From the NCBI GenBank assembly GCA_052139835.1, contig JBKQVT010000169.1:1-26677 (forward strand): DNA of 26,677 bases. Direction: 5' to 3'. Source of the DNA: JBKQVT01 sp052139835. GTDB taxonomy: Bacteria > Planctomycetota > Planctomycetia > Pirellulales > Thermoguttaceae. Every line of letters begins with the position of its first letter. The stretch's first letter is position 1. This document shows positions 1 through 6,613 of this stretch, one piece after another. The notes below the pieces were generated by a model. The model was not told the DNA's origin and searched no databases. It saw nothing but the letters and a program-made list of their open reading frames with translations. The position numbers were made by a program, and so were the translations under genes.

Positions 1-264
1 ACTGCGATGGGCATCGACATCAACCACATCAAATCATGTATAATCTAACGTGCAGCCCGGCGCCCTATGGCCTTTCCCGACGCGGATTTACAGCATCGAG
101 ACGTGCCAAAGTGGCGCTGCCCAATTAGAGCTTAGAGCTTAGCAACGGCCGCCTTACATCCGAAATCCCTTGTTGCACCCTGGCCGGGAGAAGCTTGACC
201 GCACTGACAGTCTGACAGTATACTACTGCGTAGGGTTGTCCGGGGCTTCAAGGAGACTCGTTCC
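1..264. other. Gene-free left end with short TTAG heptamers
   Basis: No convincing coding region is seen before the hicB start. There is a good isolated -10-like hexamer TATAAT at 39-44, but the best upstream -35 partners are weak and poorly spaced, so it is not called as a promoter. Two tandem heptamers TTAGAGC lie at 125-138, followed by a partial TTAG, resembling the heptamer arrays elsewhere in the window. The stronger promoter for hicBA lies at 195-224 and is listed separately. Confidence 0.5.
195..228 (+). promoter_or_regulatory. Sigma70-type promoter and operator-like repeats of hicBA
   Basis: A -35-like TTGACC (195-200) and a -10-like TATACT (219-224) are separated by 18 bp. The spacer holds two perfect tandem copies of CTGACAGT (204-211 and 212-219), the second running into the -10. 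A short inverted repeat CAGTA-TAC-TACTG (216-228) overlaps the -10. A repressor bound here would block polymerase, as expected for an autoregulated toxin-antitoxin operon. The operator function is inference: the small HicB has no visible separate DNA-binding domain. Confidence 0.6.
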
Positions 265-453
265 ATGCAGCGGGAGTTCAGCGTCATTATCAAGCGGGAC
301 GAGGATGGTTTCTATGTGGCCACCGTTCCCCAGCTTCGCGGCTGCCACACGCAAGCCAAGTCGCTGGCCGCCGCGACGGAACGGATCCGCGAGGCGGTCG
401 AGCTCTGCCTGGAGGTCGAGGGGGGAGAAGCGGGAATCCTGGTGGAGACATGA
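265..453 (+). CDS. hicB: HicB-family antitoxin
   Basis: A 62-aa protein of the short HicB / UPF0150 type. The core reads as the partial RNase-H-like HicB fold: FSVIIKRDEDGFYVATVP, then the family-typical LRGCHTQ turn (about residues 24-30), then a helix with EAVELCLE. It ends without the ribbon-helix-helix or HTH tail found in longer HicB proteins. The expected role is to bind and neutralise HicA encoded by the next gene. The start is supported by a Shine-Dalgarno AAGGAGA at 250-256, 8 nt before the ATG. Its stop overlaps the hicA start in an ATGA, indicating translational coupling. The order is antitoxin first. Confidence 0.9.
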   Translation: MQREFSVIIKRDEDGFYVATVPQLRGCHTQAKSLAAATERIREAVELCLEVEGGEAGILVET

Positions 454-674
454 GCCGACCCCCGGGATTGTCCGGCGAGCAGGTGATTGCCGCCCTGCGC
501 CGGGCCGGCTTCGAGGTCGTTCGCGTTCGCGGTAGCCACCACCTCGTACGGCACCCTGACGGCCGCGCCACGGTGGTGCCCGTCGATTCCGGCGAGCACG
601 TCGGGCCGGGGCTGATGAGCAAGATACTGGCGGATTGCGAAATGACGCCGGAGGAGTTCGGCAAGTTCGTTTAG
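450..674 (+). CDS. hicA: HicA-family mRNA interferase toxin
   Basis: A 74-aa protein matching HicA in size and pattern. HicA toxins are small dsRBD-fold ribonucleases that cleave mRNA independently of ribosomes. The family signature is visible: the N-terminal helix (GEQVIAALRRAGFEVVR), the strand with the catalytic histidine in RGSHHLVRHPDGR (His at about residues 30-31), the VVPVDSGEHVGPGLMSKIL segment, and a C-terminal EEFGKF helix. All key residues look intact, so it is probably active. It overlaps hicB by 4 nt (ATGA) and so depends on translation of hicB. No terminator with a T-run is seen after it; a GCGCGC stem with an 11-nt loop lies at 701-723. Confidence 0.92.
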   Translation: MSRPPGLSGEQVIAALRRAGFEVVRVRGSHHLVRHPDGRATVVPVDSGEHVGPGLMSKILADCEMTPEEFGKFV

Positions 675-948
675 GACTCCGACGCTATGTCAGCCACCAT
701 GCGCGCCAAGCAAGGCTGCGCGCATTGCTAGCACTGGCAGCGGCTGTTCGGCGCGGCGGCCAGGCGGCCGATGCGAGGAGCAATGCAAACTCCCGATGCC
801 GGACTAGGGTTTTTGGGGATACCGCGATTTTGGACGGAGGCTAGAATCACGGTCGAACTACGCGTGCCACGTGCTCGCCCGACACGGCATGGAGGCGGCA
901 ACGCGAAGTAACTATCTTGGAGTTGTTCTTACGCAAGGAGGTCGAACG
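675..948. other. Intergenic stretch without recognised features
   Basis: Between hicA and the CcbP-like gene I see no conserved coding frame. It holds a GCGCGC stem with an 11-nt loop (701-723) without a T-run, and a TAGAAT -10-like hexamer (842-847) without a matching -35. The strong ribosome-binding site of the next gene is at 935-941. Confidence 0.5.
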
Positions 949-1398
949 ATGAATCTATTAGCCACGATCGCTGATGTCCCCACGCTCTCCGATGTCGTAT
1001 TGAAAGCCCCGCAAGGCGTCAGCCGGGTCTGCTCGGACCCCGGCCAGCGGGAGCGAATCTTCGAGGCCCTTTGGCCGTTGGGAGAACACGGGCCCGGCGT
1101 CGACGAGGAGACGCTTTCCCGCTACTACAAGTACCTGTCGGCACGGCTGACGTTTCCCTTCGCGGCGACGTATCCCGAGCCGCGGACTGCGCTGGAGGAA
1201 GCGGAGTGCCGTTGCACGGTGATCGAGCTCCTGGACCCGGCGCAGACGATCTGCGACGAGTTCGACGGCATCCGCTGCCGGATCCGCAAGGGGAAGTACG
1301 GGGCGGACTTGCCGCTGACGGAGCTGGAAGTGCCGGAAGACAGCGCCAACTTCCAGTTGATCGAGGACTACTGGCACTGGTTTTGGAACTGGCGGTAA
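949..1398 (+). CDS. CcbP-like putative calcium-binding protein
   Basis: A 149-aa acidic soluble protein with no signal peptide or membrane segment. The pattern YYKYLSARLTFPF (about residues 60-72), an acidic stretch around EEAECRCTVIELLD, and a C-terminal segment ending in EDYWHWFWNWR resemble the CcbP-type calcium-binding family known from Anabaena, which has a similar YYxYL...FPF block and a Trp-rich C-terminus. The calcium role is by family resemblance only. The start is set at the ATG with a strong Shine-Dalgarno AAGGAGG at 935-941, 7 nt upstream. The frame stays open to 871 but lacks a ribosome site there. It stands alone, convergent with the lipoprotein gene. Confidence 0.6.
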   Translation: MNLLATIADVPTLSDVVLKAPQGVSRVCSDPGQRERIFEALWPLGEHGPGVDEETLSRYYKYLSARLTFPFAATYPEPRTALEEAECRCTVIELLDPAQTICDEFDGIRCRIRKGKYGADLPLTELEVPEDSANFQLIEDYWHWFWNWR

Positions 1399-1490
1399 GC
1401 GGCGCTGCCGGGGGCCGAGCCGCGCGGGCCGCCAAAACGCGCGGAACCAACAAGGGTGGGGCGCGCGGCCCCGTCAACGTCCCTCCATGT

Positions 1491-2054
1491 TCATTTCTGC
1501 CGCTTGAAGGTCAGCATGAGATCGGTATCCGCCGGATAGCACTCATCGGCGTGGGCTTCCAGGTAGCGTGCCAATTCAGCGGAAGAGGCGGTGATGACTG
1601 GATCATCGCCTTTAGGGCTGGTGCCCGCGAGCTTCTTCTCCGCAATGGCCTTCCGCAAGACTTTGGGGTCCATGCCCCGCACTTCGACCGTGTCGTTGTC
1701 GACAAAGCGGTACTGGTAAATGTCATAGGGCTCCTTGCGGTCTTTCTGCGCCTCCTTGCCTAACCCGAATAGGGTCATGTATTGCTTTCCCTTGATGGTG
1801 GTGGCGAAGAGCAGCGCTCGGGACGTGCCATTTTCGTCTTTTGTCTCCGCCTCCAGCGAGTTCTTCGCATCGGCGCTCTTCTTCACGCGGCAGACCATCT
1901 TGTCGGCCTGCCAGGTGCCGATCAGCCGCTCGTCGAGTTTCGAGGTCTTCTCATCCGAGAGCGGGTGCCGCGACTCCACGCAGGCCCCGACGAGGGCCAG
2001 CAGCGGCGCGGTGAGGAGCAGCGGGAGAAGTCGCTTTGCAACGCTCATGTTCAT
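1491..2054 (-). CDS. Putative lipoprotein of unknown function
   Basis: A 187-aa protein with a lipoprotein signal peptide: positive residues (AKR), a hydrophobic run LLPLLLTAPLLALVGA, and the lipobox LVGAC with the acylated Cys at residue 25. The mature part is hydrophilic, includes a GTWQADK motif reminiscent of lipocalin-like or META-like secreted domains, and is rich in charged residues. I do not recognise a specific function. Two ATG codons compete: GGAGG is only 3 nt before the first but 9 nt before the second at 2048, which also leaves a normal signal peptide. Membrane attachment outside the cytoplasm is the only confident inference. The next gene on this strand starts upstream at 2745. 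Confidence 0.7.
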   Translation of the reverse strand: MNMSVAKRLLPLLLTAPLLALVGACVESRHPLSDEKTSKLDERLIGTWQADKMVCRVKKSADAKNSLEAETKDENGTSRALLFATTIKGKQYMTLFGLGKEAQKDRKEPYDIYQYRFVDNDTVEVRGMDPKVLRKAIAEKKLAGTSPKGDDPVITASSAELARYLEAHADECYPADTDLMLTFKRQK

Positions 2055-2118
2055 GGTCCTCCAGCTTGAGGCTCATTTACAGAAACGAGGAATTCACGGG
2101 CTCGGAACGGGGACGCAG

Positions 2119-2745
2119 CTAGTTTTGGGACTCCTTTTCACGGGCGGTCTTTTTTCTCTGCCCGAGGAGCCAGCGGCGAACCGGCGGCCGTTTGACTAAC
2201 CCCACCGCGGTCCAGAGCACGGCCTCCATCATGCCAAGGGCGAACGGAATGGAGACGAGTGCGACGGGCAGACAAATCCAGGCGACCGTGCAGTATAATC
2301 CGACGCTGTCGGCCTGGGGCCGCTGCGCCAAAACCCGAACCACAATCCAGCGGACCGTGCCGAAGAACACGGCGCCGAAGACCATGAGAAAGAGCAGGGA
2401 GCCGATGCCGAATTGTCCCCACCGCGCATCTTTCAGCCTCAACCGCAATGTCAGCCACCAAAGTCCCAGGCCGCCGCAAAGCAGGAAGCCGGTGAAAATG
2501 GCCGCGAATGCGAAGGAAAACGCGCATTTTGTATAGTCGCTGAGCTCGCCTGCCACCAGTGCCGTATAGGCCAGTCCTACCACGAAGCGAGACCAAAGTT
2601 CAGCACGGCCTGTCGGTCCATGAAGGCTGCCGGCTGCTGGCCCCACAACCTTCGGCTCGAATTCCACTTCGCAGCGTTCCGGCAGGCTCACGTGGCCGGT
2701 CGGGCGGAAGACGCCATTCTCGTAAACAGCGCGAACGATTGCCAT
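2119..2745 (-). CDS. AF2212-like antitoxin N-terminus fused to a membrane domain
   Basis: A 208-aa protein in two parts. Residues 1-34 (VRAVYENGVFRP...SLPERCEVEFEPKVV) are a beta-hairpin segment of the AF2212-like/DUF104 antitoxin family, nearly the same as the N-terminus of the gene at 4117-4332. The rest is a membrane protein with hydrophobic segments at about residues 74-100, 112-138 and 148-185 (one or two helices), perhaps another at 52-68, and a basic C-terminal tail. The fusion probably arose when a duplicated antitoxin 5' region landed in front of a membrane-protein gene. In that case the true start could lie further in, though the frame is continuous. The Shine-Dalgarno is weak (AGGG). 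No toxin gene is adjacent. Confidence 0.65.
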   Translation of the reverse strand: MAIVRAVYENGVFRPTGHVSLPERCEVEFEPKVVGPAAGSLHGPTGRAELWSRFVVGLAYTALVAGELSDYTKCAFSFAFAAIFTGFLLCGGLGLWWLTLRLRLKDARWGQFGIGSLLFLMVFGAVFFGTVRWIVVRVLAQRPQADSVGLYCTVAWICLPVALVSIPFALGMMEAVLWTAVGLVKRPPVRRWLLGQRKKTAREKESQN

Positions 2746-2756
2746 GCGGCTACCCT
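2628..2756. repeat. Copy 1 of a 129-bp repeat (AF2212-like 5' region)
   Basis: This segment aligns without gaps to 4215-4343, with about 19 differences in 129 positions. It covers the first roughly 38 codons of the minus-strand gene starting at 2745 plus about 11 bp of its upstream sequence, including the CTACCCT block. Similarity stops at both ends, which marks it as a discrete duplicated segment. Confidence 0.85.
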
Positions 2757-2853
2757 ATGGAGACGGTCTGAGAAACTAGCTGCGTCCCCGTTTCAACTCC
2801 CGTTTCCACTCCGCCGCGGTCACAGCCCACCCTGCCCATCAGCAGCCGGCCCC

Positions 2854-4017
2854 TTAGTCGGTCCCGGGGGCGTGAACGGTTACCTGCGGTGCTCTGGGGC
2901 TGGCGGGTGTCTGCCTTTTCTCCAGAGCTTTTGAAAACGATCTGTACAGGGCAAACGCTCCCTTATATCCTTCGTTGTAGTCGTCAAACGAGTACCCGCG
3001 CATTTTGAACCTGCCCTTCTTTACAAGTCCATGCATAACCGCATTGCGTATTTCAATCCCCTTCATGCACAGCTCGATATCTCCCCGCGTTGGCCTTTCC
3101 CCTGGTTCTAAGAACAGATACGGAGATATTCGGACCAACGCGTAAAACCCTTGCTCTCGCATGAAGTCGTTAATCACTCGGCTCTTCTCACCCTCTTCAT
3201 CGGGAAGGGCCGCGCCGAGCGCTTCTCGCAGAAAAGCGCCATGGACGGTTTCCAAAGCAGCCATGGCGACCAGGAGCGCTATTGAAGCCTGCCGTTGGAT
3301 CATTAGATTCTTTGCGACCAGCATCAACTCGTGATGCAGGTTCTCCTCATGTGAAGACAGCAACGCCTGAATTCGCGAAACATCAATGGTTGGCAAATCG
3401 TCAGGTGGGGAGTACCCGAATTGCTCGCGCACGGAAATCATGCGCCGTTCAGGGCGAATCGCCAGTAACTCCAGCACCGTTTCCTCGGTCAACTGCGTTT
3501 CGCCGTAGCCCAACAGGACGATATACGCAACAATACATTCGCCGAATTCAGCAATCCCGAGGGGAGACAATGGGCGCAATGCGAGCAGTTCCTCGGTCCC
3601 CGTGGAATACGCAATTATGCAACGGTTCACCGCTTCCCGGACCAAGTCGAGATTCACATGGTCCATTTCAAATGGCTTGTCATCTACCTTACGTATGGAG
3701 CCCAGTAGTTTTTGGCTGACAACCGGACTATGTAGAATGCCAACCATATCTGTCCGAAGGGGCCAGTAGTCCCAATGCGGACCTCGCAGCTTGAGTGTTT
3801 CTACAGGAGGGGTGCCCGGCTTTATGGGCAATTCGTTCCGAAACCATATCTCGCATTTGCCGTTGACATCGCATTCAAAACGGACAACCTTTTCAAAACG
3901 AAGGCGGAAAGGGAGACGAAGCGTGAACGCAATCTTGACATCCCTTGATTCCACCGTCGTCAAACGCTCCCTCTCGAAACCGTCCGGTGCATAGATGGCA
4001 TGTTGTATAATGGGCAC
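2854..4017 (-). CDS. Hypothetical protein with a HEPN-like C-terminal domain
   Basis: A 387-aa soluble protein I do not recognise. Residues 1-115 look beta-rich. Residues 220-335 are mostly helical and contain IEIRNAVMHG with Arg324, Asn325 and His329, fitting the R-x4-H signature of HEPN domains (often RNases in defence or toxin systems). Flanking helices (LLVAMAALETVHGAFLREAL and GDIELCMKG) fit a HEPN four-helix bundle. Function as an RNase is inference. The start is GTG, preceded by AAGGGGG about 6 nt upstream. Base composition is visibly lower in GC (near half) than the later genes, suggesting a different origin. It lies 99 bp downstream of the AF2212-like antitoxin gene on the same strand, so the two may be co-transcribed. 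Confidence 0.7.
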   Translation of the reverse strand: MPIIQHAIYAPDGFERERLTTVESRDVKIAFTLRLPFRLRFEKVVRFECDVNGKCEIWFRNELPIKPGTPPVETLKLRGPHWDYWPLRTDMVGILHSPVVSQKLLGSIRKVDDKPFEMDHVNLDLVREAVNRCIIAYSTGTEELLALRPLSPLGIAEFGECIVAYIVLLGYGETQLTEETVLELLAIRPERRMISVREQFGYSPPDDLPTIDVSRIQALLSSHEENLHHELMLVAKNLMIQRQASIALLVAMAALETVHGAFLREALGAALPDEEGEKSRVINDFMREQGFYALVRISPYLFLEPGERPTRGDIELCMKGIEIRNAVMHGLVKKGRFKMRGYSFDDYNEGYKGAFALYRSFSKALEKRQTPASPRAPQVTVHAPGTD

Positions 4018-4116
4018 GGCAAGCCCCCTTCGTCTCTTAAGGCTCTAAACGTCCCGGGAGGGTAGCACGAAGGATAACGGGGCCGGGAGGCATTGTCTCC
4101 TGGCAACACGACGAGG

Positions 4117-4332
4117 TCATGGCTGGTGCTCGACGTGCCGAGCCGCCAGGTCCGGTTCGCCCGTTTCGTAGCTTCGCGACAGGATTTCATGGATCGCCGC
4201 CTGCGACCCCTGGTTGCCGGCCGCTTGCTCCACGACCTTCGGCTCAAATTCCACTTCGTAGCGTTCCGGCAAGCTTACGTCGCTGGTTGGGCGGAACACG
4301 CCGTTCTCGTAAACCGCATGCACGATTTCCAT
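4117..4332 (-). CDS. AF2212-like (DUF104) antitoxin-family protein
   Basis: A 71-aa protein. Its N-terminal half (IVHAVYENGVFRP...VSLPERYEVEFEPKV) is the conserved core of the AF2212-like / DUF104 family, small beta-hairpin proteins annotated as antitoxins of PIN-domain toxins. The C-terminal half is polar and probably binds the partner in this family. A Shine-Dalgarno GGAGGG lies 7 nt before the ATG. No PIN-domain gene follows. The next gene downstream on the strand encodes the HEPN-like protein, which may be a non-standard partner or unrelated. The 5' part is one copy of the 129-bp repeat. Confidence 0.8.
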   Translation of the reverse strand: MEIVHAVYENGVFRPTSDVSLPERYEVEFEPKVVEQAAGNQGSQAAIHEILSRSYETGEPDLAARHVEHQP

Positions 4333-4343
4333 GTGGCTACCCT
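4215..4343. repeat. Copy 2 of the 129-bp repeat (AF2212-like 5' region)
   Basis: Ungapped partner of 2628-2756. It spans the start of the minus-strand antitoxin gene and its ribosome-binding region. This copy keeps the better Shine-Dalgarno and belongs to a normal-length family member, so it is the likelier parent. Confidence 0.85.
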
Positions 4344-4420
4344 CCGGGCAGACAATCGTTAGACCCCACCACGATTATCGTGACGGTGATGATAGGTGTC
4401 AAGCAGCAACCGCGAGCGCG

Positions 4421-6514
4421 CTATTTTGTCCCGCTCTGCCCCAGCGTGCGGCCGAGCTTCGGCCAGCCGGCAGGGGCCAGACCGGTCGAAGAACACTTCA
4501 AGACCACCAGCGTCTCGTCGTCCAGGCCGAAGGCCACGCGGCCGGAAGCGGGGATCGTGCCGGCGCCGCGCACCGGGGGACCAAGGTCGGCCGTCCAGAG
4601 GCCATTGCCGAGGAGATCGACGGCGTGGACCACGCCCGCGTTGTCGCCGAAATAGATCACGTCGTCATCGCCGATGACCGGCGTGGATTCGACCGCCCCG
4701 GCGGCGCGATACTCCCAGCGGATCATGTGGCTGTTCCCGTCGAGGCAGACCAAGAGGCCGCGCGACTCGAAGCCCCGCGGCAACTGGCTCACGCCCACGT
4801 AGATGTGGCCGTAGCGGTCCAGCACCGGCGAGCCCAGCATCTGGCCGGGCATCGACGTCTTGAAGACCGGCAGGCCGCCGTCGGCGAAACCGCAGAGCAG
4901 GTCGTCGTGGCCGGGGAGGATGAGGACGTTGTCGTCGGTCATGGCCGGGGCGCTGTGGACGCACCAGCCGGCGAAGCCGTGGTCGCCGGCGTGCTTCCAG
5001 AGGTTCACGCCGCGCTCGCCCTCGGCCTGGATGGCGAAGACGTAGCCGCTCTCGGCCGCGGCGTAGAGGACGCCGCCGACGAGGATGGCGGCGGAATCGA
5101 ATTTCTGCCGGGAGCGGAGAAACGGGCCGGGCTTCTGAAGGTGGCCACCGGCATCGACCTTGAGGATGCCGCCGTCGAAGCCGCTGAGCCAGGTGTTGCC
5201 CTCGTCGTCGACGACGGGGGCGGCGTAGCCCAGCGGTTCGCCGACGCAGGCCGGCGGCCAGTTCTGCTTGCCGGTGGCGGCGTCGAGGCAGTGGAGGTAG
5301 CCGTCGGTGGCGTGGAGCAGGACGCTTTGGTTCGGGCCGAGGACGACGGGTCCGGGGACGTGTTTGCCGGTGACGTATTCCCAGAGGATTTTGGGTTTGC
5401 CTTCGGATTCCTCGATGGCAAAGAGCCGGCCGCGGAGGTGGAGGAAGATCCGCCCGGCCTCATCGACCGCCGGGGCACAGCGCAAGGGGACGGCCTGGTC
5501 TTCGGGGACCGGCTGCTCGGGAAAGGCCCAGAGAAATTGCTCGGGCCGCGGCGGCCTGGGGCGCGGGGTGCGGCGCACCGGGGTGGCCGGATAGGCGCGG
5601 GACTTCGCCGGCGCGGGGCGACGTTTGCCGGGCTCGGCCGGCGGGGCACCCGGGGCCTTGCGCGGACCGGCCGGGGCGGCGGGCCCCGCGGCCGGCGGCT
5701 TTTGCGGCTGGGCGGGCCGCGGCGCCTTCGGCGGCGGCGTCTCCCGCGGCGGGGCGGCGGGCGGCCGCTTCGCCGCGGACGCCGGCGGGTTGACCACCGG
5801 CGGGGCGGCGGGCGGGGCCGATTGACCCGGGGACGCGGGCGGGCCGGCGCGCTGCGATCCGGGGCGGGGGGCGCGCGGCTGGCTGTGCTGGCCCGGCGGG
5901 GTCCCCGGCGGCAGGGCCGGTTGCCCCGGCGGGGCCGCTTGCGGCGGCGGATAGGTGCCGCGGGCGGCAGGGGGAATGCCCGGCTGGTATGGCCGCACGC
6001 CCGGAGGCCCGGCGGGGATGCCCGGCTGCGCCGGCGGCACACCGGGCTGCTGCGGCCAGGGGCCGGGCTGCTGCGGCCAGGGGCCGGGCTGCTGCGCCGG
6101 AGGCCGGGGCCAGCCGCCGGGCTGTTGTGCCGGCATGGCGGGCTGCTGCGGCCAGGGGCCCGGCTGTTGTTGCGGCGGCATGCCCTGCTGGCCGGGCCAT
6201 GGGCCAGGCTGTTGCGGCATAACGGGCTGTTGCGGCCAAGGTCCGGGGGCTTGCGCCGGCGGCATGCCGCCCTGGGCAGGCCAGGTCCCTGGCTGCTGCG
6301 GCCAGCCGCCCGGCTGTTGCGCCGGCGGCATCCCTTGCGGCGGCACGCCCGGTTGGCCCGGCCAGGGGCCTTGCGCCGCCGGGCCCTGGGCCGGCGGGAC
6401 ATAGCCGACCAGCCGGAAGAGGCCGATCGCCTGCCGCCCGCATTGAGGGCAACTATACGGCTGGGTCGGCCGCTGAATCTGGAAGCCGCAGTTGGTGCAC
6501 TGGAAGGTGTTCAT
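4421..6514 (-). CDS. Zinc-ribbon, proline-rich, PQQ-type beta-propeller protein
   Basis: About 697 aa in three parts. Residues 1-30 form a zinc ribbon (CTNC...CPQC; Cys 6, 9, 22, 25). Residues 40 to about 365 are a Pro/Gln/Ala/Gly-rich linker with PGPWPQQ-like heptapeptides. Residues 370-697 form a PQQ/BamB-like beta-propeller with repeats such as GYLHCLDAATGKQNW, GYVFAIQAEG and GVVHAVDLLGNGLW. The propeller is probably a protein-interaction platform; there is no signal peptide, so a cytoplasmic location is likely. It starts at ATG 6514; a TTG two codons earlier also stays in frame. It is the last gene of the leftward srf-like arm, 99 bp after the GrpE-like gene, separated by a heptamer array. 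The same modules (zinc ribbon, Pro-rich linker) recur in other proteins of the locus. Confidence 0.8.
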   Translation of the reverse strand: MNTFQCTNCGFQIQRPTQPYSCPQCGRQAIGLFRLVGYVPPAQGPAAQGPWPGQPGVPPQGMPPAQQPGGWPQQPGTWPAQGGMPPAQAPGPWPQQPVMPQQPGPWPGQQGMPPQQQPGPWPQQPAMPAQQPGGWPRPPAQQPGPWPQQPGPWPQQPGVPPAQPGIPAGPPGVRPYQPGIPPAARGTYPPPQAAPPGQPALPPGTPPGQHSQPRAPRPGSQRAGPPASPGQSAPPAAPPVVNPPASAAKRPPAAPPRETPPPKAPRPAQPQKPPAAGPAAPAGPRKAPGAPPAEPGKRRPAPAKSRAYPATPVRRTPRPRPPRPEQFLWAFPEQPVPEDQAVPLRCAPAVDEAGRIFLHLRGRLFAIEESEGKPKILWEYVTGKHVPGPVVLGPNQSVLLHATDGYLHCLDAATGKQNWPPACVGEPLGYAAPVVDDEGNTWLSGFDGGILKVDAGGHLQKPGPFLRSRQKFDSAAILVGGVLYAAAESGYVFAIQAEGERGVNLWKHAGDHGFAGWCVHSAPAMTDDNVLILPGHDDLLCGFADGGLPVFKTSMPGQMLGSPVLDRYGHIYVGVSQLPRGFESRGLLVCLDGNSHMIRWEYRAAGAVESTPVIGDDDVIYFGDNAGVVHAVDLLGNGLWTADLGPPVRGAGTIPASGRVAFGLDDETLVVLKCSSTGLAPAGWPKLGRTLGQSGTK
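6042..6096. repeat. 21-bp tandem repeats in the proline-rich linker
   Basis: Two perfect 21-bp units (6042-6062 and 6063-6083) and a partial third encode successive PGPWPQQ-type heptapeptides. Degenerate versions extend to about 6400. The linker length can therefore change by slippage in steps of seven residues. Confidence 0.8.
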
Positions 6515-6524
6515 ATTCAAGAGA

Positions 6525-6613
6525 ATCTAGGAGTTAGAAGTTAGGAGTTAGAATCGCGCAACGACGGGCGTTCCATGCTTCTAACTTCTAACTTCTAACT
6601 CCTAACTCCTTTT
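6525..6613. repeat. Inverted TTAG-heptamer array between genes
   Basis: Left arm (6527-6553): heptamers TTAGAAG and TTAGGAG in tandem. Right arm (6578-6610): the same heptamers on the opposite strand. About 25 bp separate them (AATCGCGCA...CCATG). The arms could pair into a long stem. On the minus strand the array begins just after the TAA stop of the GrpE-like gene. A T-run at 6610-6615 follows the stem only on the plus strand, where no gene ends, so it is not called as a terminator of the flanking minus-strand genes. A close relative is at 10661-10759. Confidence 0.85.

Noticed and set aside
170..535. 121-aa frame overlapping hicB and hicA
   Set aside because: It overlaps two well-supported genes in another frame, has no Shine-Dalgarno, and gives an Arg/Ser-rich sequence typical of an out-of-frame shadow.
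1458..1472. GGGGC-GCGCG-GCCCC stem between convergent genes as a bidirectional terminator
   Set aside because: The stem is short and no T-run follows on either strand; possible, but not supported.
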